Below are positions 1-5,196 of a stretch of DNA of 5,196 bases, piece after piece. A model generated the notes under the pieces. That model was given only the letters and a program-made list of their open reading frames with translations. It searched no databases and had not been told where the DNA came from. Position 1 is the first letter of the stretch; each line of letters begins with the position of its first letter. Origin of the DNA: Bacteroidales bacterium (GTDB lineage: Bacteria > Bacteroidota > Bacteroidia > Bacteroidales > UBA932); the NCBI GenBank assembly GCA_021443625.1, contig JABUTP010000044.1, positions 1 through 5,196 of the forward strand, written 5' to 3'. The position numbers were made by a program, and so were the translations under genes.

Positions 1-105
1 GGTCAGGTAATCGGAATTACTTCCGGTGGAGATGATAATTCCGGTGCAAACTTGAATTACGCAATGGATATCCAATTATTGAAGAAGTACATTTCTTTCA
101 AATGA
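1..105 (+). CDS. Trypsin-like serine peptidase, C-terminal end only (partial)
   Basis: Only the last 34 codons and the stop are present; the gene starts before the window. The visible peptide begins GQVIGITSGGDDNSG and continues to NLNYAMDI, followed by a short basic tail. This matches the final strands of trypsin-like peptidases of the S1C/V8/DegP type (Trypsin_2-like), where a G-x-V-I-G-I-x-S strand is followed by a loop and an N-L-N-Y-A-[IV] strand that lines the substrate pocket. The catalytic His, Asp and Ser are outside the window, so activity cannot be judged, nor can export. No PDZ domain follows the peptidase fold, so it is not a full DegP/HtrA protein. The stop codon TGA overlaps the ATG of the nuclease gene by four bases (ATGA), which indicates one transcript and probable translational coupling. 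The family call rests on a short segment, so it is good but not certain. Confidence 0.7.
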   Translation, partial: GQVIGITSGGDDNSGANLNYAMDIQLLKKYISFK

Positions 106-980
106 GGTTTTACTTAATAATATGTGTGCTTGCGTTAGCCTGCTCATTGTCTGCTTGTTCGTTTCATCGCCCAAGCACACGAACTGGGTATCCTGGGACG
201 CAAATATATCAGAACGAGAGGCCTATCTCAACGCCAGTAGTAGACAGAACAGAGCAAACAATCTCAAGAAGGATCCAGAGAACAGTAGCATCTGTCAATC
301 AATCCAAGATTGAAACACCAAAAATCCAGCAGCAAAGAATACCATCTTATCTGCTTCAATACACTGGTTTTCACGTATCGTATAACGAAGAAGCCAAAGT
401 CCCCAATTGGGTAGCTTACGAACTTACTTCTAAAGAAGCTCAGTCACAAACTTGGCCAAGAGATAAAAACTTTTATCAAGACCCTGACTGCACATTATGT
501 CAGGCCGATTACTCTGATTATCGTAATTCCGGTTGGACGAAAGGTCATATGGCACCGGCCGGAGATATGAAGTGGGATTCTCTTGCTATGCATTCCAGTT
601 GTTTCTATACCAATATCTGCCCACAGGCAGCCAGATTGAATAATGGCGGATGGAAATCATTGGAAGAGACATGCCGAAATTGGGCAACCCAGTATGGTAG
701 AATATGGATAGCTTGTGGACCTATATTCTCTGACACAAAAAATACTATCGGATACAACGAAGTATGGGTCCCTGATTACTTTTTCAAGGTGATACTTCTG
801 AAGATAGGCGAGGACTATTACTGTGGTGGCTACATATTCACAAACAGTGAACAATACACTCGCACGATTTGTACAGTAGATGAAGTAGAAAACATTACCA
901 ACATTGACTTTTTTCCACTGCTTGAAGATAGTATAGAGGATGTCATTGAAGCCAATTTGAATAAAAGCATATTTAGATAA
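102..980 (+). CDS. Lipoprotein-type DNA/RNA non-specific endonuclease (NucA/Serratia nuclease family)
   Basis: This 292-residue protein belongs to the beta-beta-alpha-metal nucleases that cut DNA and RNA with one Mg2+ ion. Residues 1-18 form a hydrophobic signal ending in the lipobox L-S-A-C, so Cys19 is the likely lipidated residue and the enzyme would act outside the cytoplasm. Residues 20-80 are a low-complexity Ser/Thr/Gln-rich linker and the nuclease domain spans about 85-280. The active-site motif is T146-K-G-H149, a variant of the usual D-R-G-H, with His149 as the general base. The metal-site block also fits: Asn171 in NICPQ, Asn180 in LNNGGW and Glu188 in SLE match Serratia Asn110, Asn119 and Glu127, with identical spacing between these three. 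No obvious acidic surface-export signal follows Cys19, so a periplasm-facing location is more likely than the cell surface (inference). The ATG overlaps the stop of the upstream peptidase gene by four bases. The gene is more AT-rich than the genes to its right. An intracellular defence nuclease is less likely because of the signal peptide. Confidence 0.9.
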   Translation: MRFYLIICVLALACSLSACSFHRPSTRTGYPGTQIYQNERPISTPVVDRTEQTISRRIQRTVASVNQSKIETPKIQQQRIPSYLLQYTGFHVSYNEEAKVPNWVAYELTSKEAQSQTWPRDKNFYQDPDCTLCQADYSDYRNSGWTKGHMAPAGDMKWDSLAMHSSCFYTNICPQAARLNNGGWKSLEETCRNWATQYGRIWIACGPIFSDTKNTIGYNEVWVPDYFFKVILLKIGEDYYCGGYIFTNSEQYTRTICTVDEVENITNIDFFPLLEDSIEDVIEANLNKSIFR

Positions 981-1057
981 TGAAAGCAGGCGTATTATTG
1001 CTCATAGTAGCTTTAGCCTCTAAAAACCGAGCATTTTTTCACCTTATTTTCAGTTGA
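980..1057 (+). pseudogene. Possible truncated third gene of the nuclease operon (25 codons)
   Basis: The nuclease stop codon overlaps an ATG by one base (TAATG at 978-982), a common arrangement for translationally coupled genes. The frame opens with Met-Lys and a run rich in Leu, Val, Ile and Ala (MKAGVLLLIVALAS), which reads like the start of a signal peptide or membrane anchor. It then changes to KNRAFFHLIFS and stops at TGA, 1055-1057. This is also where base composition shifts from AT-rich to GC-rich and where plus-strand coding gives way to minus-strand genes. I infer that the frame may be the stump of an exported-protein gene cut off by a rearrangement. It could equally be a chance frame running through a weak terminator, or a genuine very short hydrophobic peptide. 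Confidence 0.25.
999..1039 (+). terminator. Weak terminator candidate after the nuclease operon
   Basis: An outer 5-bp stem (TGCTC at 999-1003 with GAGCA at 1029-1033) encloses an inner 5-bp stem (TTTAG 1012-1016 with CTAAA 1020-1024). Six T residues follow directly at 1034-1039. The placement, about 55 bases after the nuclease stop, suits the end of the plus-strand operon. The stems are short and AT-rich with an asymmetric internal loop, so the call is tentative. It also overlaps the small frame at 980-1057, and the two readings compete. Confidence 0.25.
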
Positions 1058-1064
1058 GCGGTTA

Positions 1065-1087
1065 TTCCCCGTCCGCCCTGCGGGGAA
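1065..1087 (-). terminator. Hairpin downstream of the DUF3828-like lipoprotein gene
   Basis: TTCCCCG at 1065-1071 pairs perfectly with CGGGGAA at 1081-1087 around a 9-base loop, giving a mostly GC 7-bp stem. It lies about 30 bases beyond the stop of the minus-strand lipoprotein gene, the right place for a terminator of that operon. No T-run follows on the minus strand, so it is not a classical intrinsic terminator and may only stabilise the 3' end. Confidence 0.3.
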
Positions 1088-1118
1088 CTCTGTGGTATAT
1101 TACATTCCCTCGGGGCCT

Positions 1119-1589
1119 TCAGCGCTCCGGGAAGAGAATCCGGCGGCAGACGGGTTGGCCGGAGTTAGTGAACTGGGTTTTGAAACCGGTGAGGACGGGG
1201 GTGCCGTTTTGCACTGTGATGTGCATGGTGCAGGTGCAGGGAGTGCCGGCGTCGGTGATGTGGGCGGTGTAGAGATCGCGGCCTTCAACTGAGATGCTGT
1301 CAAGACTCTGGGCGCCGTCGCTCGCGCAGGTGCGGAAGAGCCAGACCGCATAGCCCGGGTCGTCGGGGCCGAACTCGCCGTCATACTCCTGCCAGTAAGC
1401 CTTGTGCAGGGAGTCGAGAAGGGCGGGAGAGAAGTTCACGGCGATGCTGTCAAGCTCGCCGTAGTTGAAAACATAATTGTTATAGAGGTTGGTAATGAAC
1501 GATTCAACCGACTCGGGACAACTCTTGACACGGCTCCCGCACGCAGACATCGCAAGGGATATGACTGCAATATAAACTATACGTTTCAT
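1119..1589 (-). CDS. Small exported lipoprotein, DUF3828-like, function unknown
   Basis: This 156-residue protein starts with a Lys-Arg charged N-terminus, a hydrophobic core and a lipobox M14-S-A-C17, so Cys17 is the likely lipidated residue. The mature part has the look of DUF3828-type lipoproteins common in Bacteroidales: an N-terminal helix around ESFITNLYNNYVFN (residues 29-42), a segment of the form LLDSLHKAYWQEYDG (57-71), a central YAVWLFRTCASDGAQS stretch (80-95), then beta-strand-rich sequence. Six cysteines occur at 17, 24, 88, 118, 120 and 148; those after Cys17 could form disulphides in the periplasm (inference). The family match is from memory of its sequence pattern and is moderately sure; no function is known to me. 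It is the second gene of a tandem pair with the exported protein at 1635-2108. The 45-base gap contains a terminator-like element, so its expression may depend on read-through. Confidence 0.75.
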   Translation of the reverse strand: MKRIVYIAVISLAMSACGSRVKSCPESVESFITNLYNNYVFNYGELDSIAVNFSPALLDSLHKAYWQEYDGEFGPDDPGYAVWLFRTCASDGAQSLDSISVEGRDLYTAHITDAGTPCTCTMHITVQNGTPVLTGFKTQFTNSGQPVCRRILFPER

Positions 1590-1592
1590 CTC

Positions 1593-1624
1593 AAAAAATC
1601 AGATTGCATTGCCTTGGATGCAAT
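1593..1624 (-). terminator. Hairpin plus T-run between the two exported-protein genes (terminator or attenuator)
   Basis: On the minus strand ATTGCAT (1624-1618) pairs perfectly with ATGCAAT (1609-1603) around an 8-base loop. Four bases later comes a run of six T residues (1598-1593). This is the layout of an intrinsic terminator for the gene ending at 1635. A shifted 6-bp pairing (CATTGC with GCAATG) is also possible. The stem is short and mostly AT, so termination is probably partial. The T-run ends three bases before the ATG of the next gene at 1589. Confidence 0.4.
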
Positions 1625-1634
1625 GGTCCAACGG

Positions 1635-2108
1635 CTATTTGCTCCGTTTTTTCTTGAATATGACGGGTGTTGCATCCTCAAAGGTTTTGAATAGGGCTTT
1701 GAGTTGCGGACTTTCATAGTAGCTGTCTTCGTAGTCGGCCATCACCAACTCCGGTTCTTCTCCGCGAATGTCAAAAATGTTCACGAAAGTGTGTCCTGCC
1801 ACCAGCAGTTTGTTGTCTGCCACGGAAATGGGGTAGAGAGTACCTTGGGAACGGATGGAGCCGAGTGTGACAATTTTGCCGTCGGAGTCAAGTGCAAAGA
1901 TGGAAGCTGCGATGGCCTGCAGTCCTTCGGCTTCGTCATCTCCGAACACTTCGTGCGACACGAGCAGCACATCGCGGCCGCCAACGTTGGCATAAGCAAA
2001 TGCGGCTGTTTTTCCGAAATGGTCTGCAAAAGACTTGAAAGCGTTCTGTTGGGAGGCACAGGCAGTGCAGGAGAGCACCACGGCAAGGGAGAGGATGAAA
2101 TGTTTCAT
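1635..2108 (-). CDS. Small exported protein or lipoprotein, family not recognised
   Basis: I do not recognise this 157-residue protein. The ATG at 2108 was chosen because it gives a clean signal peptide: Met-Lys-His, then a hydrophobic core to residue 13, then C14-T-A-C17. The open frame runs back to 2168, but those 20 extra residues are not signal-like and their codons cover the promoter region. The lipobox is atypical because position -3 is Cys rather than Leu, Val or Ile, so either lipidation at Cys17 or ordinary signal peptidase cleavage is possible. The mature part alternates short beta-like strands with turns. Residues about 68-115 (IFALDSDGKIV ... LLVAGHTFVNIFDI) resemble one or two blades of a beta-propeller, but the protein is too short for a full propeller. 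The C-terminus is basic (KKKRSK). It is the first gene of the minus-strand pair and divergent from thrB. Confidence 0.7.
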   Translation of the reverse strand: MKHFILSLAVVLSCTACASQQNAFKSFADHFGKTAAFAYANVGGRDVLLVSHEVFGDDEAEGLQAIAASIFALDSDGKIVTLGSIRSQGTLYPISVADNKLLVAGHTFVNIFDIRGEEPELVMADYEDSYYESPQLKALFKTFEDATPVIFKKKRSK

Positions 2109-2148
2109 ATCGGAGTTGTTTTTGAAGATTCTTGATTGCAAAAACCCT

Positions 2149-2168
2149 TTGCTACGCAAATGTAGCAA
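2149..2168. repeat. Perfect 7-bp inverted repeat between divergent genes (possible operator)
   Basis: TTGCTAC at 2149-2155 and GTAGCAA at 2162-2168 are exact reverse complements separated by six bases. The repeat overlaps the proposed -33 element of thrB, and its spacer overlaps the -7 box of the divergent minus-strand promoter. The half-site centres are 13 bp apart, somewhat more than one helical turn. The repeat itself is plainly visible; a regulatory role is inference. Confidence 0.55.
2157..2164 (-). promoter_or_regulatory. Candidate -7 box of the promoter for the two exported-protein genes
   Basis: On the minus strand this reads TACATTTG, a full match to the Bacteroidota -7 consensus TAnnTTTG. 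Transcription would begin near 2150, giving a leader of about 40 bases before the ATG at 2108, which supports that start choice over the upstream frame extension. No good TTG or TTTG is present 19-21 bases upstream, so the promoter may be weak or activator-dependent. Confidence 0.4.
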
Positions 2169-2205
2169 TAATTTCGTACCTTTCGGCCGCCTAAACCAAT
2201 GAAAT

Positions 2206-3132
2206 ATGAATCAAGTTACAGTATTTGTCCCCGCATCCATTGCGAACCTCGGTTGCGGCTTCGACATAATGGGTATGGCCATTGAGAGCGCGGGAGACAT
2301 CCTTTCTATGGAAATGTCTGAAGGTGACGGTATTGAAATCATCAACAGGACCGACTACGATATTCCTTCCACGGTTGAAGACAATGTCATGACTCCGGCC
2401 ATCCGGGCGATGCTCGCTGCCGCGGGGGTCAGAAAACATCTCAAGATAACCCTGATGTGCAAGATTATGCCCGGCAGCGGTATCGGCTCCAGCGCAGCAT
2501 CAGCCGCCGGTGCGGTGGTCGCGCTGAACCATCTGCTCGGAAACCGTTTCTCCGAGAAAGAGATGGTCGAGTTTGCAATGGAAGGGGAGGCACTCTCCAG
2601 CGGCGGGGCGCAGCATGCGGACAACGTGGCGCCCGCCATTCTCGGGGGAATTGTCCTCATCTGCTCCTACCATCCTTTCGAATATATCAGGATACCCTTC
2701 CCGGAGGAATTCTGTGCGGCGATTGCCCACCCCCGAATCACCGTCAAGACTTCCGACAGCCGAGCCGTTCTGCCGAAAGACATTCCGCTGCACGACGCCA
2801 TTCTGCAGTGGGCCAACATCGGAGGTCTGGTCGCCGGCTTTATGAAGAAGGATATGGGATTGGTCGGCAGAAGTATGAGGGACGTCATTGTGGAACCCCA
2901 CAGAAAGCGATTTATCCCCGGCTTTGACGAGCTGCGCGAAAAACTTAATGCTGCCGGGGCCAAGGCCTTCAATATCTCCGGTTCGGGACCTTCCGTTTTT
3001 GCCCTTTGCGACAATGAAGAGATCGCTAAGGCGCTCTGCGCGATAATGTCAGATCATTTCCGCCAATACGGAATTGACGCCGACTCTGTCGTGGCCCGCG
3101 GAGACAATATGGGCGCAAGGGTAATATTTTAA
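2206..3132 (+). CDS. thrB: Homoserine kinase (GHMP kinase family)
   Basis: The enzyme phosphorylates L-homoserine with ATP to O-phospho-L-homoserine, the fourth step from aspartate to threonine, in the cytoplasm. At 308 residues it has the normal length of bacterial ThrB. All three GHMP motifs are present. Motif 1 is VPASIANLGCGFD (8-20), with Asn14 and Asp20 of the substrate and phosphate region. Motif 2 is the ATP-binding Gly/Ser loop PGSGIGSSAASAAG (89-102). Motif 3 is NISGSGPSVFAL (256-267). The HSK-specific block H137-A-D-N140 followed by APAILGG is intact, and Arg186 and the Arg-rich PHRKRF (231-236) lie where the family binds the homoserine carboxylate. The start at 2206 places motif 1 at its usual position; an ATG seven bases upstream is out of frame. 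thrC follows after four bases. No thrA is seen next to it, and none lies in this window. Confidence 0.96.
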   Translation: MNQVTVFVPASIANLGCGFDIMGMAIESAGDILSMEMSEGDGIEIINRTDYDIPSTVEDNVMTPAIRAMLAAAGVRKHLKITLMCKIMPGSGIGSSAASAAGAVVALNHLLGNRFSEKEMVEFAMEGEALSSGGAQHADNVAPAILGGIVLICSYHPFEYIRIPFPEEFCAAIAHPRITVKTSDSRAVLPKDIPLHDAILQWANIGGLVAGFMKKDMGLVGRSMRDVIVEPHRKRFIPGFDELREKLNAAGAKAFNISGSGPSVFALCDNEEIAKALCAIMSDHFRQYGIDADSVVARGDNMGARVIF

Positions 3133-3136
3133 GACA

Positions 3137-4414
3137 ATGAGGTTCTACAGTACAAGAAATCAGGGGGATTTCCACTCTCTCAAAGAGGCGGCGATAATGG
3201 GTCTCGCTCCCGACGGCGGCCTGTTCATGCCCGAACGCATTCCCGTCGTGGATGTTGAAAAGGCGTGTTCATTCAACACCTTCCCGGAACTTGCAGCGTG
3301 GCTGGCGAAACATTTCTTCGAGGAATTTTCCGAAGATGAATTGCTGGAGATGACCTCCCGGGCCTTTGCCTTTGAGATTCCCCTGAAGGAAGTCGCCCCA
3401 GGTTACGACACTCTGGAACTGTTCCATGGTCCGACCTTCGCATTCAAGGATGTCGGGGCGGGGTTCATGGGGCAGATGATGGGGCGTCTGGCGGATGAAG
3501 GGAAGGCCATAAACGTGATTGTGGCAACTTCTGGCGACACCGGCAGTGCCGTGGCCAACGGATTCTACAAGGTCAAGGGGGTCAACGTCACGATTCTTTA
3601 CCCCAAGGGAAAGGTCAGCCGTTTCCAGGAGAGTCAGATGACGACTCTCGGACACAATATCCACGCCGTTGCGGTGGAAGGGTGTTTTGACGACTGCCAG
3701 GCCATTGTGAAGAAACTTCTCTCGGACAAGGATTTCCACGACGGATACAGACTTACTTCGGCCAACTCCATCAATGTCCTCCGCTGGATTCCGCAGAGTT
3801 TCTATTATTTCTGGGCTTATAGGCAATGGGCCGCCAGGACCGGCAGAAGGTTCCCGGACGTTGTCGTTCCCAGCGGAAATATCGGCAATCTCGCCGCAGG
3901 TGTTCTTGCAAAGCGGATGGGGCTGCCCATAAGGCGATTTATTGCCGTAAACAACAGCAACGACACTTTCTTCCGCTATCTGAAAACCGGAGAATATGCT
4001 CCCAGGCCCACCGTCCCGACACTTGCAAATGCAATGGACGTGTCGGTGCCGAGCAATTTCGAACGCATCCAATGCTTTTACAACGACAATTACGATATTC
4101 TGAAATCGGAGATTGAGGGTTATTCGTACAGTGACGAGGAAATCAGCAGCGCAATAAGGGAAATGGAACACAGGTTCGGCTATCTCAGCTGCCCCCACAG
4201 CGCCACCGGTTATCTGGCGGTCAGGGAGAGCGGGGCCGACGGCTTCTGGCTCTCTACCGCCCATTATGCCAAATTCATCAATGTAGCAAGCGGTGCAATC
4301 GGGGCAGAACTGCCGATCATCGAACCATTCCTTTCCATCAGTCGGAAGGAGGGCAGTCACACCGAACTTCCCCCTGATGCCGAAGCGGTCAAGAACCTGA
4401 TAATGTCCTATTGA
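3137..4414 (+). CDS. thrC: Threonine synthase (PLP-dependent, fold type II)
   Basis: The enzyme converts O-phospho-L-homoserine and water to L-threonine and phosphate, the final step of the pathway and directly downstream of the thrB reaction. The 425 residues match the length of the E. coli/yeast-type threonine synthases. The N-terminal domain shows the usual opening MRFYSTR and G-L-A-P-D-G-G-L-F (22-30). The PLP lysine is Lys104 in HGPTFAFKD. A-T-S-G-D-T-G (130-136) and the phosphate-binding loop S-G-N-I-G-N (246-251) are intact, as is PHSATGY (353-359). The serine-containing STAHYAKF (373-380) matches the late conserved block of the family. No key residue is missing. The ATG lies four bases after the thrB stop, so the two are almost surely co-transcribed. 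A long minus-strand open frame lies over this gene but is a shadow of its codon usage. Confidence 0.97.
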   Translation: MRFYSTRNQGDFHSLKEAAIMGLAPDGGLFMPERIPVVDVEKACSFNTFPELAAWLAKHFFEEFSEDELLEMTSRAFAFEIPLKEVAPGYDTLELFHGPTFAFKDVGAGFMGQMMGRLADEGKAINVIVATSGDTGSAVANGFYKVKGVNVTILYPKGKVSRFQESQMTTLGHNIHAVAVEGCFDDCQAIVKKLLSDKDFHDGYRLTSANSINVLRWIPQSFYYFWAYRQWAARTGRRFPDVVVPSGNIGNLAAGVLAKRMGLPIRRFIAVNNSNDTFFRYLKTGEYAPRPTVPTLANAMDVSVPSNFERIQCFYNDNYDILKSEIEGYSYSDEEISSAIREMEHRFGYLSCPHSATGYLAVRESGADGFWLSTAHYAKFINVASGAIGAELPIIEPFLSISRKEGSHTELPPDAEAVKNLIMSY

Positions 4415-4416
4415 CA

Positions 4417-4438
4417 CGGTGACCGCCCGCCGTCACCG
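4417..4438. terminator. Hairpin between convergent thrC and umuC
   Basis: CGGTGAC at 4417-4423 pairs perfectly with GTCACCG at 4432-4438 around an 8-base loop, starting two bases after the thrC stop. The stem can form in transcripts from either strand, so it could serve both converging genes. No T-run follows on either side, so termination is unproven and the hairpin may instead protect mRNA ends. Confidence 0.4.
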
Positions 4439-4464
4439 CTAAAGTATGCGGCTGACGTCCCTCT

Positions 4465-5196
4465 TCAGATGCGGATGGTCAGAATGTCGCTCAGGTCCGA
4501 AAGGTAGTTGCCGCTTTTGTGCTCGCTTTTGGGACGCCAGAGCGGCTTCGCTCCGCCTTCCGCAGCCAGCCGGATGGTCTTAAGCCCGTAATGGTGGTTC
4601 AGCCGGTCAATGCCTTCCATCAGAAGATTTCTTTCGGGGCGGTTCCGGAGTGCGTCAAAGAGGTTCCGCTGCAGATATGAGGCATCGGTAATATCTCCGA
4701 GAATCACTCCCGCCTTCTTGTAAAGGATGCCCTCCCGGTAGATGGCCCGCAGCGCCTTTGTCGCCGCCGCCGTGATTTCGATGGTGTCGGAGGTGGGCGT
4801 TTCAAGTGTTATGGTCGTGCCGTTGCAGTATTGGGGCAAGTCCTCGCGGAACCGGTTGCTCAGGATGAACACCGTGACCGCAGATGCCACCGAATGCTGG
4901 CCCCGGAGCTTGTTGGCGCAGCTCGCTGCAAAGTCAGCCACCGAGGTCTTGAGCGTATCGAAGTCACCAACCATCTCCCCGAAACTCCTGCTGGTGCAGA
5001 TGGACTGCTTCTGTGCCTTCTCGGAAGTGTCGATGCAAGGAATGCCGTTCAGCTCTCTCCACGTCTGTACGGTGGGAAGGGGGAACCGGCTTCTCACCCA
5101 ACTCTCCTTCTTGTCCGCAAACTCCAGCGGCGTCGTGACGCCGTACCGGTTGAGCTTCGCCAAGGTCTGCCGACCTATGCCCCAAACGTCTGCAAG
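4465..5196 (-). CDS. umuC: UmuC-type Y-family DNA polymerase, C-terminal part (partial)
   Basis: Visible are 243 residues plus the stop; the 5' part lies beyond the right edge, and the frame is open to the window end, so the TTG at 5163 is internal rather than a start. UmuC is the catalytic subunit of the error-prone translesion polymerase Pol V, working with processed UmuD during DNA damage. The fragment begins with the helix-hairpin-helix segment LADVWGIGRQTLAKL (1-15), then RELNGIPCI (47-55) and KQSICTSRSFGEM (63-75), hallmarks of UmuC. The little-finger domain follows, then a C-terminal region of the DUF4113 type: LLMEGIDRLNHHYG, then LWRPKSEHKSGNYLSDLSDILTI. About 180 N-terminal residues holding the palm and fingers, with the catalytic acidic residues, are missing because of the window edge. 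Whether umuD is the preceding gene cannot be seen. The gene converges with thrC. Confidence 0.93.
   Translation of the reverse strand, partial: LADVWGIGRQTLAKLNRYGVTTPLEFADKKESWVRSRFPLPTVQTWRELNGIPCIDTSEKAQKQSICTSRSFGEMVGDFDTLKTSVADFAASCANKLRGQHSVASAVTVFILSNRFREDLPQYCNGTTITLETPTSDTIEITAAATKALRAIYREGILYKKAGVILGDITDASYLQRNLFDALRNRPERNLLMEGIDRLNHHYGLKTIRLAAEGGAKPLWRPKSEHKSGNYLSDLSDILTIRI

Larger units (their letters stand above)
2148..2184 (+). promoter_or_regulatory. Candidate promoter of the thrB-thrC operon
   Basis: A TTTG at 2148-2151 lies 17 bases before TAATTTCG at 2169-2176, which matches five of six fixed positions of the Bacteroidota -7 box TAnnTTTG. A second near-match, TACCTTTC at 2177-2184, also agrees at five of six and sits in a context often seen at Bacteroidales promoters, but its spacing from the TTTG is long. 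Either would start transcription about 20 bases before the thrB ATG, a leader too short for a threonine attenuator. Confidence 0.35.

Noticed and set aside
1..980. Peptidase-nuclease pair as a cytoplasmic antiphage defence module
   Set aside because: The nuclease has a clear lipoprotein signal, and no sensor, nucleotide cyclase or ATPase gene is visible nearby, so the sequence does not support this reading.
1704..2135. Plus-strand open frame of 143 codons opposite the unknown exported protein
   Set aside because: The minus-strand frame has a signal peptide, a promoter match and a sensible start, while this frame is His/Cys-rich and lacks any family resemblance.
2109..2168. Extension of the exported protein start to 2168
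   Set aside because: The added 20 residues would destroy the N-terminal signal peptide, and their codons overlap the -7 box and the inverted repeat.
2500..2901. Minus-strand open frame of 133 codons inside thrB
   Set aside because: It is fully contained in thrB, whose three motifs establish the real frame.
102..3160. Shared start MRFY in the nuclease and thrC genes as a possible repeat
   Set aside because: Similarity is limited to about 12 bases at the two starts and does not continue; it is coincidence.
3269..4417. Long minus-strand open frame of 382 codons opposite thrC
   Set aside because: It lies almost wholly over the strongly conserved thrC frame, shows no recognisable domain, and its length follows from GC-rich codon bias on the opposite strand.
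5161..5163. TTG as a start codon for the polymerase fragment
   Set aside because: The frame is open upstream to the window edge and encodes the expected UmuC residues LADVWGIGRQT, so the TTG is an internal leucine.

Overview
The window looks like chromosomal DNA of a member of the Bacteroidota, probably order Bacteroidales. The start codons sit behind A-rich leaders without clear Shine-Dalgarno sequences. The best promoter matches are of the TAnnTTTG type. The N-termini of three of the encoded proteins read as lipoprotein or export signals. Most of the window is fairly GC-rich, but roughly the first kilobase is visibly more AT-rich, so the left end may have a different history. No RNA gene, insertion sequence, CRISPR array or tRNA was seen, and no stretch over 300 bases lacks a gene.

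Left block (1-1057, plus strand): the last 34 codons of a trypsin-like serine peptidase overlap by four bases (ATGA) the start of a lipoprotein-type DNA/RNA non-specific endonuclease. The stop codon of the nuclease overlaps by one base (TAATG) a 25-codon frame that begins like a signal peptide and then dissolves at the composition boundary. This looks like a small operon of exported hydrolases whose third member may be broken.

Middle block (1119-2108, minus strand): two small exported proteins, one DUF3828-like lipoprotein and one of unknown family, lie in tandem. A terminator-like hairpin with a T-run ends three bases before the start codon of the second gene. They appear to be transcribed from a promoter near 2160.

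Threonine block (2206-4414, plus strand): homoserine kinase (thrB) and threonine synthase (thrC), four bases apart, carry out the last two steps from homoserine to threonine. The gap between this operon and the divergent lipoprotein genes holds a perfect 7-bp inverted repeat that overlaps promoter-like elements in both directions.

Right block (4465-5196, minus strand): the C-terminal 243 residues of a UmuC-type Y-family polymerase converge on thrC across 50 bases containing a 7-bp hairpin. Its N-terminal catalytic part, and any umuD, lie outside the window.

Most of the window is ordinary. The items most worth a second look are the overlapping peptidase-nuclease pair with its possible truncated third gene, the palindrome between the divergent promoters, and the terminator placed against a start codon. 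I found no clear sign of a new defence or mobile system.
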